Assembly (NCBI GenBank): GCA_036653715.1
Contig: JAVVTL010000005.1
Location: forward strand, 1-36,274
Direction: 5' to 3'
From: Scatomorpha sp036653715
GTDB taxonomy: Bacteria; Bacillota; Clostridia; Oscillospirales; Oscillospiraceae
Length of the DNA: 36,274 bases
A program made the position numbers and the translations under genes. Below, one piece after another: positions 8,371-16,504 of this stretch (positions are counted from its first letter, which is position 1; every line of letters starts with the position of its first letter). The notes under the pieces were generated by a model. It searched no databases and had not been told where the DNA came from. It saw nothing but the letters and a program-made list of their open reading frames with translations.

Positions 8371-9971
8371 CCGATACCACCCCCGTTCGATATGTCGGTT
8401 GCGGTCTGGAAGCGCTGAAGCTCAGAGACGTCAATTGTTTCGGGGTTGATTCGCGGCAGGGTTCTGCCGGTGTTGTGCTGATATGAGGAGATTGTGCCGT
8501 ATTTGAGGATGGTTATCACAAGCGGCTCCATTCCGAGGAGCTTTTTGAGGTCGTTGTAGTCGCTGTCGAAGTATTTGAAGTAGACGGAGAGATGCTCAGT
8601 GAGCACCTGCTTTTTTGTGACGTCGGAGCCCTGTGCCTCCGGCGTTATTTCGACGTACAGACGCAGATAGGGGATGCCCTTGGCGTCAAATTCCTTTTTG
8701 GCGAGCCAGTCGCCGATACCGAGCTTGGAGAGGGAGATGACTTCCTCGATGGAGCTTTCGGTGATGCGCGTAAAGCCGGCTATGTCGATAACGTCGGGCA
8801 CGCGGTCAACGAAGGTAAAGCGCGGGAGCTTTCCCGCGTCGGAGGAGAGGCAGTGGTACATGTCGCCGATGCGGTAGCGCATGAACGCGCCGCCGTGGAA
8901 GACGCTGATGACAAGCTCGTAGCTCTCGCCGGCGCGAACCTCGTCCATAAGCACGGTGCGGGGACGGCGAGCGCTGTCAATTCCGCTGCGGCGCATCTCG
9001 TCCTCGGGGATAAATTCATAAAAGCATGCGTCGGGGAAAAACACCATGCCGCGCTGCTCCCAGGTCTCGGCGGCGACGCAGGTGCTCTCGGTACCGGCGG
9101 CAATCTCGATGGGGACGACGCCCCAGGCGCGGGTGAGGGCGGTCTTGTAGCACTTGGAGTCGGTCCCGGCACAGACAAAGCCCTTGATATGGAAGACGTC
9201 GCCGGGGACAATGGGGACGCCGGTCTTGCGGCTGTTGTATTTTGCCTTGAGGTATCTGAAGGCTATGGGCAGGGAGACGGGAGGGCGCTTGCCGCCGCTT
9301 CCGCTGACCTTGCCGAAATTTTCGGTTATGTAGTTTGCGACGCTGCCTATGGCAAAGAAATAATCCACGCCGCCCTTCATCGCGGAGGCAAAGCCGGCCT
9401 TGATGCGCTGGGAAAAGCTCATGGAATCGGCGTTGCCGTCCGGGAGCCAAACAAAGTCGATATCCTCATTTAAAAGTGAGGGGAGAAGTCCCGTGGCATA
9501 GGGCAGGGGAGCGCCGCCGTAGAGTACGCGGTCGCCGGGGCGCACGGAAAAGTCACCCTTGGAGCGCCCGGAGGCGAGCATGGTGATGGCAATGACGTTG
9601 TGCTTGTATGCGTCAAGCATCTCACGGGTGTAGGGCGCGAGCTTGACGGGGCGCAGGCCGCCCTCCCAAGTTGTCTGAATCCAAATTATGGGTTCGGCGG
9701 GAAGCTTGGCGCTCTTGCGGGAGAGAAGCGTGTCGGCATAATCCTCGTAGGAGGTGAGTGGCATTACATTGCGGAATTCATCGACGGAAGCAGGCTTCGC
9801 GCCGCCCAAAAGCTCACAGCCGAGCGCGGAGTTTTCCCAAGCGCGGAGCTGTTCGTCCATGAGCCTGCGCTGGATGTACATATATTCATCCATGCCAAGG
9901 TCAAGGAAGCCGCAGTATTCACTCCACAGCTCCTCTTTGGTATTCTTTTTCAGCTTGTCCTGAAACCGCAT
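8367..9971 (-). CDS. GH3-superfamily (auxin-responsive-promoter type) adenylate-forming enzyme
   Basis: 534 residues, the usual length of bacterial GH3-like proteins. GH3 enzymes activate a carboxylic acid as acyl-AMP and transfer it to an amine. Seen here: an N-terminal helical segment with LTSYEDYAD, a nucleotide-binding loop region around 99-112 (TTWEGG then VKLAPYT) in place of the common TSGTTG loop, an AGTEST segment near 293 where the YxxSE-type motif falls, FYEFIPEDE near 317, and a canonical YRIGD at 366-370. The DIAGFTRITE stretch (396-405) matches the region that normally carries GEKx(T)E. The altered phosphate loop leaves catalysis uncertain. The substrate is unknown. It is cotranscribed with an ICMT-like methyltransferase gene (14 nt upstream) and overlaps the HD-GYP receptor gene. 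The ATG start has only a weak GAGAG ribosome binding site. Confidence 0.75.
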   Translation of the reverse strand: MRFQDKLKKNTKEELWSEYCGFLDLGMDEYMYIQRRLMDEQLRAWENSALGCELLGGAKPASVDEFRNVMPLTSYEDYADTLLSRKSAKLPAEPIIWIQTTWEGGLRPVKLAPYTREMLDAYKHNVIAITMLASGRSKGDFSVRPGDRVLYGGAPLPYATGLLPSLLNEDIDFVWLPDGNADSMSFSQRIKAGFASAMKGGVDYFFAIGSVANYITENFGKVSGSGGKRPPVSLPIAFRYLKAKYNSRKTGVPIVPGDVFHIKGFVCAGTDSKCYKTALTRAWGVVPIEIAAGTESTCVAAETWEQRGMVFFPDACFYEFIPEDEMRRSGIDSARRPRTVLMDEVRAGESYELVISVFHGGAFMRYRIGDMYHCLSSDAGKLPRFTFVDRVPDVIDIAGFTRITESSIEEVISLSKLGIGDWLAKKEFDAKGIPYLRLYVEITPEAQGSDVTKKQVLTEHLSVYFKYFDSDYNDLKKLLGMEPLVITILKYGTISSYQHNTGRTLPRINPETIDVSELQRFQTATDISNGGGIG

Positions 9972-9985
9972 TGCAATTTACACTC

Positions 9986-10540
9986 TCAGTCCGTATTTTT
10001 GCCTCTTAAGCATTTTGTGATGCTGTCCCGAGTCGGGATAAGGAAGGGGGTGTCGCGCCTGTATTCCGCATAGCCCGTGATGAGCAGCGGGAAGGCGTAT
10101 CTGTCCTCGAACAAAACAAGGAGAAGGTTCAGCGCCGTGTATATGAAAAGGGCGGAGAAGGGAAGCCCGCCGACAAGAGAAAGACAGAGCATAACGAAAA
10201 AAAGCCAAAGCACGCCGGGGTGGCGGCATAAGGCATAGACCCCATCGGTACATGCGGGGCGTTTTTCACCGGGCGCGGCATACGCGGAGGAGACCGGAAA
10301 GGCAAAAAACAGCGAATATATTAAAAGCGCGGCAAAGACCGCAAGAGCAATAAAAAGCAGTATGCGCTCAAACAGACCGGAGACGGGAGCGCCCGCCGTG
10401 TCAAGCTGAAAAGCAAGGGCTACGCAGAGCAAAAGCGCCCCGGCGGGAAAGGAAAACGTGAGAAGTTTTTGATGTAGCTTGCAGTCGTTTATGTCACCGA
10501 GGAAAAATAGCGCAAAAGCGAGGCAGCCCAGAAAAAGCAT
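9986..10540 (-). CDS. Isoprenylcysteine carboxyl methyltransferase-like membrane protein
   Basis: 184 residues, integral membrane, with about five hydrophobic helices. The C-terminal half has the ICMT/phospholipid methyltransferase pattern: DGVYALCRHPGVLW, then a helix pair, EDRYAFPLL and YAEYRRDTPFLIP. These residues bind S-adenosylmethionine in the family. The substrate cannot be told; family members methylate carboxylates, amines or phospholipids. The start is chosen at ATG 10540 because a perfect AAGGAGG (10549-10555) lies 8 nt upstream; the longer frame from 10570 would span this site. First gene of the operon leading to GH3 and HD-GYP, with a strong promoter at 10595-10623. Methylation of the GH3 product is a possible role (inference). 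Confidence 0.7.
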   Translation of the reverse strand: MLFLGCLAFALFFLGDINDCKLHQKLLTFSFPAGALLLCVALAFQLDTAGAPVSGLFERILLFIALAVFAALLIYSLFFAFPVSSAYAAPGEKRPACTDGVYALCRHPGVLWLFFVMLCLSLVGGLPFSALFIYTALNLLLVLFEDRYAFPLLITGYAEYRRDTPFLIPTRDSITKCLRGKNTD

Positions 10541-10594
10541 CTGCTCAGCCTCCTTTGAATTAAGTCTCAAAATAGATACAAAATAGTTAATACA

Positions 10595-10623
10595 AATATA
10601 TTATATAATAATAATATAGTCAA
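10595..10623 (-). promoter_or_regulatory. Promoter of the ICMT-GH3-HD-GYP operon
   Basis: Reading leftward: TTGACT (10623-10618), 17-nt spacer, TATATT (10600-10595), in very AT-rich DNA. About 50 nt separate it from the ATG at 10540. Confidence 0.75.
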
Positions 10624-10711
10624 CATAAATCCTGACATAAAATGCGGGATTCAGATAATTGTTTGTAACCAACACTTTTCGCGATTGCGCGTGTTTACAT
10701 AAGAATTCGAC

Positions 10712-11497
10712 CTACTTCGCGGCGGTATCCACAATAAGTTGATACCAAAGCTCGAAGCCCTTCGATATAAGGTGTATTCCGCCGGCGGTGAGGCAGGATT
10801 CGTCCCAAATCAGGTTTGAGTCAAGAAGTTCGACGCGCGGCTCGCCGCAATCGACATAATGCTGCGCGGCGGCGCGGATATTTTCGTTCGCCATCCTGTA
10901 GTTCACGGAGGTCGAGGTCGATAGAGGGACGGTTTGGAGGTGAATCACGGCGTTTGGGCAGACCTCGAGCAGGTAGTCCATCACCTCGACATACAGCTCC
11001 TCTGTGGATTGCTCGCTGAGGTTTGAGCCGAGCATAAAGTATATGTCAGACACTCCGCTGCCCGCAAGGGCGGCGGAGTCTGCGTAGTTTAATTTGTAAA
11101 ACGGCTCGCTGTAAACGCAGCCGCTCTCGTTTGAGTAGGCGGTGCCGAGGCGCATATCGTCGCTGAAAAAGAGCGTCAGCGGCATTCCCGAGACGGCAAT
11201 GTAGGAGGCGTCGCCGATAAGCTCGGCGGGAATGAGATAGTTTTGCACAAGGCCATAGGTGAGGGAGTCGCCGATAAAGAGCACGCCCTCCGAAAAGCTG
11301 CCGTCCTCCCTCACGCCGCCTTTGACTGCGGCGCTATTAAGCGGCGCGGGTGCCGGTGAGGGGGAGCCGCGCGTCTCTGTCTCGGGCGAGGGAGTGGGGG
11401 CGGCGGGAAGCGGCGTGCAGCGTCGCAGAAGAAGAAAGCACAAAACAGGCAGTACCAAAACGGAAATACCGGCTATCACAAGTCCCCGGTTTTTCAT
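10712..11497 (-). CDS. SGNH/GDSL-type hydrolase, membrane-anchored
   Basis: 261 residues. An N-terminal signal anchor (about 5-24) and a proline/threonine/serine linker (28-55) place the catalytic domain outside the cell. The domain has block I FIGDSLTYG with nucleophile Ser78, a GSN in block III (MLGSNLSE) and the C-terminal Asp/His segment DESCLTAGGIHLISKG. Such enzymes deacetylate or otherwise hydrolyse esters on glycans or lipids. ATG 11497 starts one base after the stop of the ECF gene (TAATATG), with AGAAG as ribosome binding site; the frame opens further upstream at 11533, which would overlap that gene. Last gene of the surface-polysaccharide operon, so an ester on the polymer made here is a likely substrate (inference). 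Confidence 0.8.
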   Translation of the reverse strand: MKNRGLVIAGISVLVLPVLCFLLLRRCTPLPAAPTPSPETETRGSPSPAPAPLNSAAVKGGVREDGSFSEGVLFIGDSLTYGLVQNYLIPAELIGDASYIAVSGMPLTLFFSDDMRLGTAYSNESGCVYSEPFYKLNYADSAALAGSGVSDIYFMLGSNLSEQSTEELYVEVMDYLLEVCPNAVIHLQTVPLSTSTSVNYRMANENIRAAAQHYVDCGEPRVELLDSNLIWDESCLTAGGIHLISKGFELWYQLIVDTAAK

Positions 11498-11498
11498 A

Positions 11499-12041
11499 TT
11501 ACTTCTCGCTTTTCTTGTGAGCCTTGATTTCAAAGTTTTGCTTCACATAGGGCGTCTTGCGGAGCGCCGCAAAGAGAGCGACGCCGGCAGCTGCGCCGAA
11601 AACTCCCTGCATGAGGTTTGCGACTATGTCGCCCAGCGCGGCGAGGCCGTAGCCGAGGGGGAAGCAGGAGTAGAGAAAATAGCCGAGAACCATAATAAGC
11701 TCCGCGACTATGCCGGCGAGCACGGCGGCGGTGACGGGCTTTTTCATGCCGATTGAGCTGAGAATGCCGCCGGCGGAGAGCGCCATAAGCGCCTTTATGA
11801 CAAGGGTTCCGGGGGCATAGATGGCGTAGCCCGCCAAAATATCGGCGAGCGCGGAGCCGAGACCGGCGGCCAATGCGCCCCAGCCCGGGCCGAGCAAAAA
11901 TGCGCCGAGCAGGACGACCGCGTCTCCCGCGTGGACATATCCGCCCATAATCGTGGGAAATTTGATAGCCATGGTAGCGCCGCAGCAGAGCGCGGCGAAA
12001 AGGGCGGAGAAAATTATTTTTTGGACTTTTTTATCGTTCAT
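11499..12041 (-). CDS. ECF transporter S component
   Basis: 180 residues with about six TM helices and the S-component pattern: a short basic N-terminus, KIIFSALFAALCCG, the loop KFPTIMGGYVHAGDAVVLLG, and GPGWGALAAGLGSALADILAGY. It binds a vitamin or other small molecule and uses an energy-coupling module (EcfA, EcfA', EcfT) encoded elsewhere; none is in this window. The closest family by pattern is the PF07155 type, annotated around riboflavin-like substrates, but the substrate cannot be read from sequence. Starts at ATG 12041 with GGAGT, 11 nt inside the O-antigen-ligase gene, and is followed at one base by the SGNH hydrolase gene. Its place in a polysaccharide operon is unusual. Confidence 0.75.
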   Translation of the reverse strand: MNDKKVQKIIFSALFAALCCGATMAIKFPTIMGGYVHAGDAVVLLGAFLLGPGWGALAAGLGSALADILAGYAIYAPGTLVIKALMALSAGGILSSIGMKKPVTAAVLAGIVAELIMVLGYFLYSCFPLGYGLAALGDIVANLMQGVFGAAAGVALFAALRKTPYVKQNFEIKAHKKSEK

Positions 12042-13554
12042 TGTCTAACTCCATATCATGAAAGGTGATGCGTGTCGCCGCCATACATATGCCGAGCAGT
12101 ATGAAAAAAGCAAATAGCACGCGCGGATAGTACCAAATATATTCAACCGCGGCGGTTGGGATAAGGCCAATAAAAGAGGCGCAGCAGGCTATAAGCGCTG
12201 CCTTGACCTTTGGGTTTTCGCTGTGATAGAGGGCGCGTGCGCCGTCCTTCACACTGCGAAGCATAAGCCAGAAGAAGGAGACAAAGCCAAGTGTGCCAAG
12301 CTCCAAAAACAGCTCTAAATAGAGCATTTGAGAGTGAAAAACTCCCTCTGTAGCCCATTTTCGGGCATAAATGGGATAGATCTGATTGAAGGTCTCCGGC
12401 CCGAGGCCGATGCCCGTGAACCACTGTCCCTTATCCTCAAGAAGAAGGGTTATGCCGTGCCAAACGTAAAAACGGTGGGCGGCGGAGGTGTCGCCTTTGT
12501 TGAAGATGGAGGCTATGCGCACCATCACGCTGTCCGGCATAAAGGGGAGCGCCAACACGCAGGCAAGGAAAAACAGCGGCACAAGCTTGCGCTCTGCGAA
12601 GCAGACAAATACGATTGCAGCCAACAGGATGGAAATCCAGCCGGAGCGGGAATAGGTCATGACCATTGCCAGCATGGGCAGGGCGAGCGCGAGAGACAGC
12701 GGCAGCCGCAGGAGCTTATTTTTGACGTTCATGGCAAAGGCCGCGCAGAGGGGGGTAAAGAGCACGAGAAACTCCGCGTAGTTGTTGGGGTTATCGAGCG
12801 TGGAATAGACCCTGCCGGGTACGCCCTTGTTGGTGCTCAAATCCGTGAGCAGCATATCGACCTTTACGCCGGTTATGCGCTGAAAGAGCGCATAGAGCGC
12901 CGTCAGCATCACGGCGACATAGATGAAGCCCATGAGCTTCATGAGCCTTTGCTCGTCGGTGATGTCCGCCGCAATGACAAAGGTGAGCAGAAAAGCGGTT
13001 ATGAAGAAAAGCAGGACGCGTATGCTGTCCGACAGGCTCCGCGTAAAGAGAAGGCTGAGCAGGCAGGCAAATACAAAGAGCAGAAAGGGGAAGCCGAGGC
13101 TCTCGGGATAGAAGACTTTGCGCTTTCCCGAGGCTGCCATAAGTCCGTAGATGACAAACAGCCCGCCCGAGGCAAGCAGGGCGTAGGTGTTTGACCAATA
13201 ATCATGCGGCGCGACGAACATGACGAGTATGAAGGCGCCCAAAAGAAACTCGAAGTTCAGAATAAACGAGCCGGAGGCGACGCGCAAAAGCGCGCTGCCG
13301 CTTGCCGCAGGCGCGGATTTTTCAAAGAGCTTTTTCGGTATAAAGAGAAGCGCTTCAATAATCGCGCGGAGCAGCTTCGAAAAAACGCTCGCGCGGTAGG
13401 CGCGCTCAATTGTGCTCTCGCGCTTAAAGAAGCCGATAAAGGCGCTTGTATGGAACGCCCGCTTAAAGGGGCGGAATAGGGCATAGAGGAAAGAAAACAC
13501 GGCGCTGCCGAGCCATGCGCCGTACATGCGGCCGAGAATGCTGTTGCTTACCAA
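12031..13554 (-). CDS. O-antigen ligase / Wzy-like polysaccharide polymerase
   Basis: 507 residues with about ten to twelve TM helices. The central and C-terminal part carries the Wzy_C/WaaL pattern: a TLDNPNNYAEFLVLFTPL segment, MTYSRSGWISIL, and a long outer loop with RFYVWHGITLLLEDKGQWF and IGLGPETFNQIYP ahead of FHSQMLYLELFLELG. Enzymes of this family join oligosaccharide units, or attach polymer to an acceptor, on the outer membrane face. In this Gram-positive type it more likely makes an exopolysaccharide or wall polymer. The start is TTG 13554, 6 nt after GAGGTGA (13561-13567). It lies between the DUF4330 gene and the ECF gene and overlaps the latter by 11 nt, all in one operon. Confidence 0.85.
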   Translation of the reverse strand: MVSNSILGRMYGAWLGSAVFSFLYALFRPFKRAFHTSAFIGFFKRESTIERAYRASVFSKLLRAIIEALLFIPKKLFEKSAPAASGSALLRVASGSFILNFEFLLGAFILVMFVAPHDYWSNTYALLASGGLFVIYGLMAASGKRKVFYPESLGFPFLLFVFACLLSLLFTRSLSDSIRVLLFFITAFLLTFVIAADITDEQRLMKLMGFIYVAVMLTALYALFQRITGVKVDMLLTDLSTNKGVPGRVYSTLDNPNNYAEFLVLFTPLCAAFAMNVKNKLLRLPLSLALALPMLAMVMTYSRSGWISILLAAIVFVCFAERKLVPLFFLACVLALPFMPDSVMVRIASIFNKGDTSAAHRFYVWHGITLLLEDKGQWFTGIGLGPETFNQIYPIYARKWATEGVFHSQMLYLELFLELGTLGFVSFFWLMLRSVKDGARALYHSENPKVKAALIACCASFIGLIPTAAVEYIWYYPRVLFAFFILLGICMAATRITFHDMELDNER

Positions 13555-13592
13555 GGGGCGTCACCTCGATTCAGAGTAGTTTCCTTGCATTG

Positions 13593-14075
13593 TCACTGAG
13601 CAGGCTCTATGGCGCTGACCTTGAGATAGAGCTTGCAGTCGCCGGCGTATATTGTGAGCGTGTGCCCGATGCCGTAGAGCGTGCCGCCGACGGTGACGCC
13701 ATGGGCGCCAATGACGCCTTCGGCCTCGCCGCGCAGTGTGAGGGCGCAGTAGCCGTCCTTGGAGGTCTGAACGGTGTTGCCGTTGTCGTCAAGAAGGTAG
13801 GTGACGGAGTCCGTCGTCGTCCAGTCCTTGACGGTGCCGAGGTTCACGTTTTCGCCGGAATCCCATATCGCGTCGCCGGCCTTGAGATTATCCGCGACGT
13901 AGCTCGGGCATTCCTCGTAATAGAAGCTGACAAGCACCTTTTCGGTGTTTGTTGCAGTGCTGTCCGGCCCTATAAGCTTTGTGCCGAGAAAAACCGCGGC
14001 GGCAAGGATGATTATAATTATTATGAGGTCAACTATGTTGACCTTTCCGAAGAGTCTGCCTTTTTCGTCAATCAT
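13593..14075 (-). CDS. DUF4330-family membrane-anchored protein
   Basis: 160 residues. The N-terminus MIDEKGRLFGKVNIVDL followed by one isoleucine-rich TM helix (about 16-35) is the DUF4330 hallmark; the rest is a beta-rich extracytoplasmic domain of glycine and threonine-rich strands. The function is unknown. DUF4330 genes are often found beside glycosyltransferase and O-antigen-ligase genes, as here, so a role in polymer assembly or export is likely but unproven. The start is ATG 14075 with AAAGGA 9 nt upstream; a longer frame from 14162 would overlap the end of the glycosyltransferase gene. It is 40 nt from the glycosyltransferase gene. Confidence 0.75.
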   Translation of the reverse strand: MIDEKGRLFGKVNIVDLIIIIIILAAAVFLGTKLIGPDSTATNTEKVLVSFYYEECPSYVADNLKAGDAIWDSGENVNLGTVKDWTTTDSVTYLLDDNGNTVQTSKDGYCALTLRGEAEGVIGAHGVTVGGTLYGIGHTLTIYAGDCKLYLKVSAIEPAQ

Positions 14076-14115
14076 GTCAATTGTCCTTTCGGTGTGAAAA
14101 AATTCGGCTAAAAAA

Positions 14116-15213
14116 TCATTGATATGCGCGGAAAACATCCCACGCGAGTTTGTTGAGGTCAAAGCCCTCTGTGATTTTTCGCAGGGCTGCGGCGGAGTAT
14201 TCGGCGCGCTTGGCGTCGTCCTCCATGAGACTTAGGATTGCGGCGGAAAATGCGTCGACGTCGCCGAAATTAACGACGGTGCCGCAGCGGATATCCGTCT
14301 CCGCGAGGTCGCGGTTGCCGCCGACGTCCGTCACGACGCAGGGCAGGCCGGTATTCATGGCCTCAAGTATTGCGAAGCTCATTGCCTCGTTGCGCTCGCT
14401 GAAGTTTAGGTAGAGGTCGGAGCCGCAAAGTATTCTGTGCGTGTCTGTCCTGTAGCCAAGAGGGAGGACGATGTCGGAAAGACCCAGCTCGGCTATACGG
14501 GCAAGCGTGGCGGCATAGCCGCTGCCGTCCCCGCAGATAAGGCAGACAAAGGGCTCATCTGTCAGCTCGCGAAGTCTTACCATGCAGTCAAGAAGGAAAT
14601 CAAGGCCCTTTTCGGGCTCGTAGCGCGCCAGAATCGACATGACAAAGGCGTTCGGCGGGACGCCGAGCTCGGCGAGTATTGTCCTGTCGCGCAGGGATTC
14701 CCCGGCAGGCTCCACGCCGTTATAGATGACCTCGATGCGCTCGGGACAGACGCCGTTTTGGATCATGATATCACGTCCCTCACGGCATACGGCGATGATG
14801 CGGTGGTCGTGCTTCGTGAAAAGTCGGTTTAAGATGCGCCATCGCAGGCCTGTATGGATGGTAAGGTGGTTTGTGTAGACGACCCTTGGCACGTCGTAGA
14901 AGCGCTTGGAGAGCAGGGCGGTTATGTTCTCGCGCGGGTACTGGGCGTGGATGACCTCTATACCGTTTTCACGGCAGTAGTCCGCAAGCTTTTTTGCGGC
15001 GGAGAGGGCGTTTGCCCGACCCATAGTGAGCCGAAACGACGGGATACCGCGCTTTTCCATTTTGTCGGACAGCTCCCCCGGGAGGTTGTAGGCAAAATGG
15101 CAGTTTTCTCCCGCGGCGGAGAAAATTCTGACAAGGTTCTCGACGTATTTTTCCGTGCCCGCCTTACCGGCGTAATTAATCAAAAAAAGTATATTCGTGA
15201 GCGTTTCCTCCAC
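14116..15213 (-). CDS. GT4-family glycosyltransferase (GT-B fold)
   Basis: About 365 residues. The N-terminal Rossmann half begins with NILFLINYAGKAGTEKYV, and the C-terminal half has the GT4 donor-binding signature: VEVIYNGVE, SILARYEPEKGLDFLL, LICGDGSG, LPLGYRTD and the EX7E-type segment NEAMSFAILEAMNTGLPCV with DVGGN after it. It transfers a sugar from a nucleotide sugar in the cytoplasm, presumably for the surface polymer finished by the downstream ligase. The product is unknown. First gene of the operon, behind a strong promoter. The start is uncertain: GTG 15213 is the only common start codon, but the good ribosome binding site GGAGG (15207-15211) overlaps that codon instead of preceding it. 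Confidence 0.85.
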   Translation of the reverse strand: MEETLTNILFLINYAGKAGTEKYVENLVRIFSAAGENCHFAYNLPGELSDKMEKRGIPSFRLTMGRANALSAAKKLADYCRENGIEVIHAQYPRENITALLSKRFYDVPRVVYTNHLTIHTGLRWRILNRLFTKHDHRIIAVCREGRDIMIQNGVCPERIEVIYNGVEPAGESLRDRTILAELGVPPNAFVMSILARYEPEKGLDFLLDCMVRLRELTDEPFVCLICGDGSGYAATLARIAELGLSDIVLPLGYRTDTHRILCGSDLYLNFSERNEAMSFAILEAMNTGLPCVVTDVGGNRDLAETDIRCGTVVNFGDVDAFSAAILSLMEDDAKRAEYSAAALRKITEGFDLNKLAWDVFRAYQ

Positions 15214-15231
15214 GGCATATTTAGCCGTTAC

Positions 15232-15260
15232 AGTATATATTATCCTACCCCCATAGTCAA
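15232..15260 (-). promoter_or_regulatory. Promoter of the surface-polysaccharide operon
   Basis: Reading leftward: TTGACT (15260-15255), 17-nt spacer, TATACT (15237-15232). Transcription would start about 7 nt further left, leaving a leader under 20 nt before GTG 15213. A small ACGGC/GCCGT inverted repeat overlaps this leader. Confidence 0.75.
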
Positions 15261-15289
15261 GGCCGCCGGGCTTTGAGAGAAATCCGGTA

Positions 15290-15318
15290 TTGTGAACGGG
15301 AAAGTATTATGCTATGAT
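15290..15318 (+). promoter_or_regulatory. Promoter of the alanyl-tRNA editing gene
   Basis: TTGTGA (15290-15295), 17-nt spacer, TATGAT (15313-15318). It ends only 20 nt before the chosen start codon at 15339 and is divergent from the polysaccharide-operon promoter. Confidence 0.7.
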
Positions 15319-15338
15319 ATATTAAAGAGGTGTTGTCA

Positions 15339-16490
15339 GTGACAGAGCGACTTTATTACCAAAACAGCCACATGCGCGATTTTTCGGCAAAAGTCATATC
15401 CTGCGAGCCTCGCGGCGGCGAATATGCCGTCATACTGAGCCGCACGGCGTTTTTCCCGGAGGGAGGAGGCCAGGCGGCGGACACCGGCAACATAGCCGGA
15501 GCGCAGGTCATCGATGTGCGCGAGGAGGGGGACGAAATCGTCCACGTCACCGCGTCGCCCGTGGATGTCGGCACACGCGTGCGCTGCGCGATTGCCTGGG
15601 ATACGCGCTTTCACCGCATGCAGAATCACAGCGGCGAGCATATCGTCTCCGGCATAGTCCACAAGCTCTACGGTTACGATAATGTCGGCTTCCACATGGG
15701 TGCAGACAGCGTGACGCTCGACTTTAACGGCGAGCTGAACGACGGGGACCTCAAAAAAGTCGAGAGCATAGCCAATATGACGGTCTGGCGCAACCTTCCC
15801 GTGACCGCCGCCTACCCCTCGGCAGAGGAGCTTTCGATTATGGAATACCGAAGCAAAAAGGAGCTTTCCGGCTCCGTTCGCATAGTCAGCATAGAGGGCG
15901 TGGATCACTGCGCCTGCTGTGCGCCGCATGTCTCCCATACCGGCGAGATAGGCATCATAAAGCTGCTCTCGGCAGAGCGGCACAGAGGCGGAATGCGCCT
16001 CGTCATGGTCTGCGGAGCGGACGCTCTGTTGGATTATAACCTCCGCTGCGAGAATATAGCCGCCATATCCGAGCTGCTATCGGCAAAGCAGCTTGAGACA
16101 GCCGCCGCCGTGCGCCGCATATTCGCCGAGGCGGAGAGAGAAAAGCGCCGCGCGGACGCGACAGAGCTTGAGCTTGCCCGCCGCAGAGCGGCAGCGCTTC
16201 TCCCGACGGACGGGAACATCTGCCTTTTTGAGGGCGAGCTGAGCGAGCCGGCCCTGCGGGAGCTTGTGAATCTCGGCATGAAAAAATCCCGCCTTTGCGC
16301 CGCTTTTTCGGGCGTGGACGGGGCTTGGCGATACATCATCGGCAGCGACACCCTAAAGCTCCGCGCCGTTTCCCGGGAAATAAACGCCGCGATAGACGGC
16401 AGGGGCGGCGGCTCAGACGCCATGCTGCAGGGAACCGCAAAAGCCGAGCGGGCGACAATAGAGGAATATTTCAGAAACGCAAGGCTTTGA
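15339..16490 (+). CDS. Alanyl-tRNA editing protein with DHHA1 domain (AlaX-L type)
   Basis: 383 residues, cytoplasmic. A stand-alone relative of the AlaRS editing domain: it deacylates Ser- or Gly-charged tRNA(Ala) to prevent mistranslation. Seen: RTAFFPEGGGQAADTG (the substrate-binding glycine loop), the zinc site QNHSGEH (H97, H101), and C193-x3-H197 within CACCAPHVSHTGEIG. Residues about 235-383 form a helical linker and a DHHA1-like domain with a glycine-rich RGGGSDAMLQG near the C-terminus. Start: GTG 15339, 8 nt after AGAGG (15326-15330); an in-frame GTG at 15330 would overlap that site. Single gene between its own promoter and a strong terminator. Confidence 0.9.
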   Translation: MTERLYYQNSHMRDFSAKVISCEPRGGEYAVILSRTAFFPEGGGQAADTGNIAGAQVIDVREEGDEIVHVTASPVDVGTRVRCAIAWDTRFHRMQNHSGEHIVSGIVHKLYGYDNVGFHMGADSVTLDFNGELNDGDLKKVESIANMTVWRNLPVTAAYPSAEELSIMEYRSKKELSGSVRIVSIEGVDHCACCAPHVSHTGEIGIIKLLSAERHRGGMRLVMVCGADALLDYNLRCENIAAISELLSAKQLETAAAVRRIFAEAEREKRRADATELELARRRAAALLPTDGNICLFEGELSEPALRELVNLGMKKSRLCAAFSGVDGAWRYIIGSDTLKLRAVSREINAAIDGRGGGSDAMLQGTAKAERATIEEYFRNARL

Positions 16491-16504
16491 GGAGCTTCGA
16501 CAAT

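Noticed and set aside
8592..9473. 293-residue open frame on the + strand
   Set aside because: Antisense shadow of the GH3-like gene; composition is Gly/Asp/Val/Ala-rich without family motifs.
10624..10711. Terminator or small gene between the SGNH hydrolase gene and the ICMT promoter
   Set aside because: Only a CGCG-CAAT-CGCG mini-hairpin without T-tract is seen, and no small open frame with a ribosome binding site; the end signal of the SGNH operon was not identified.
12328..13194. 288-residue open frame on the + strand
   Set aside because: Antisense of the O-antigen-ligase-like gene; very rich in Gly, Glu, Lys, Gln and His, as expected from reading hydrophobic codons backwards.
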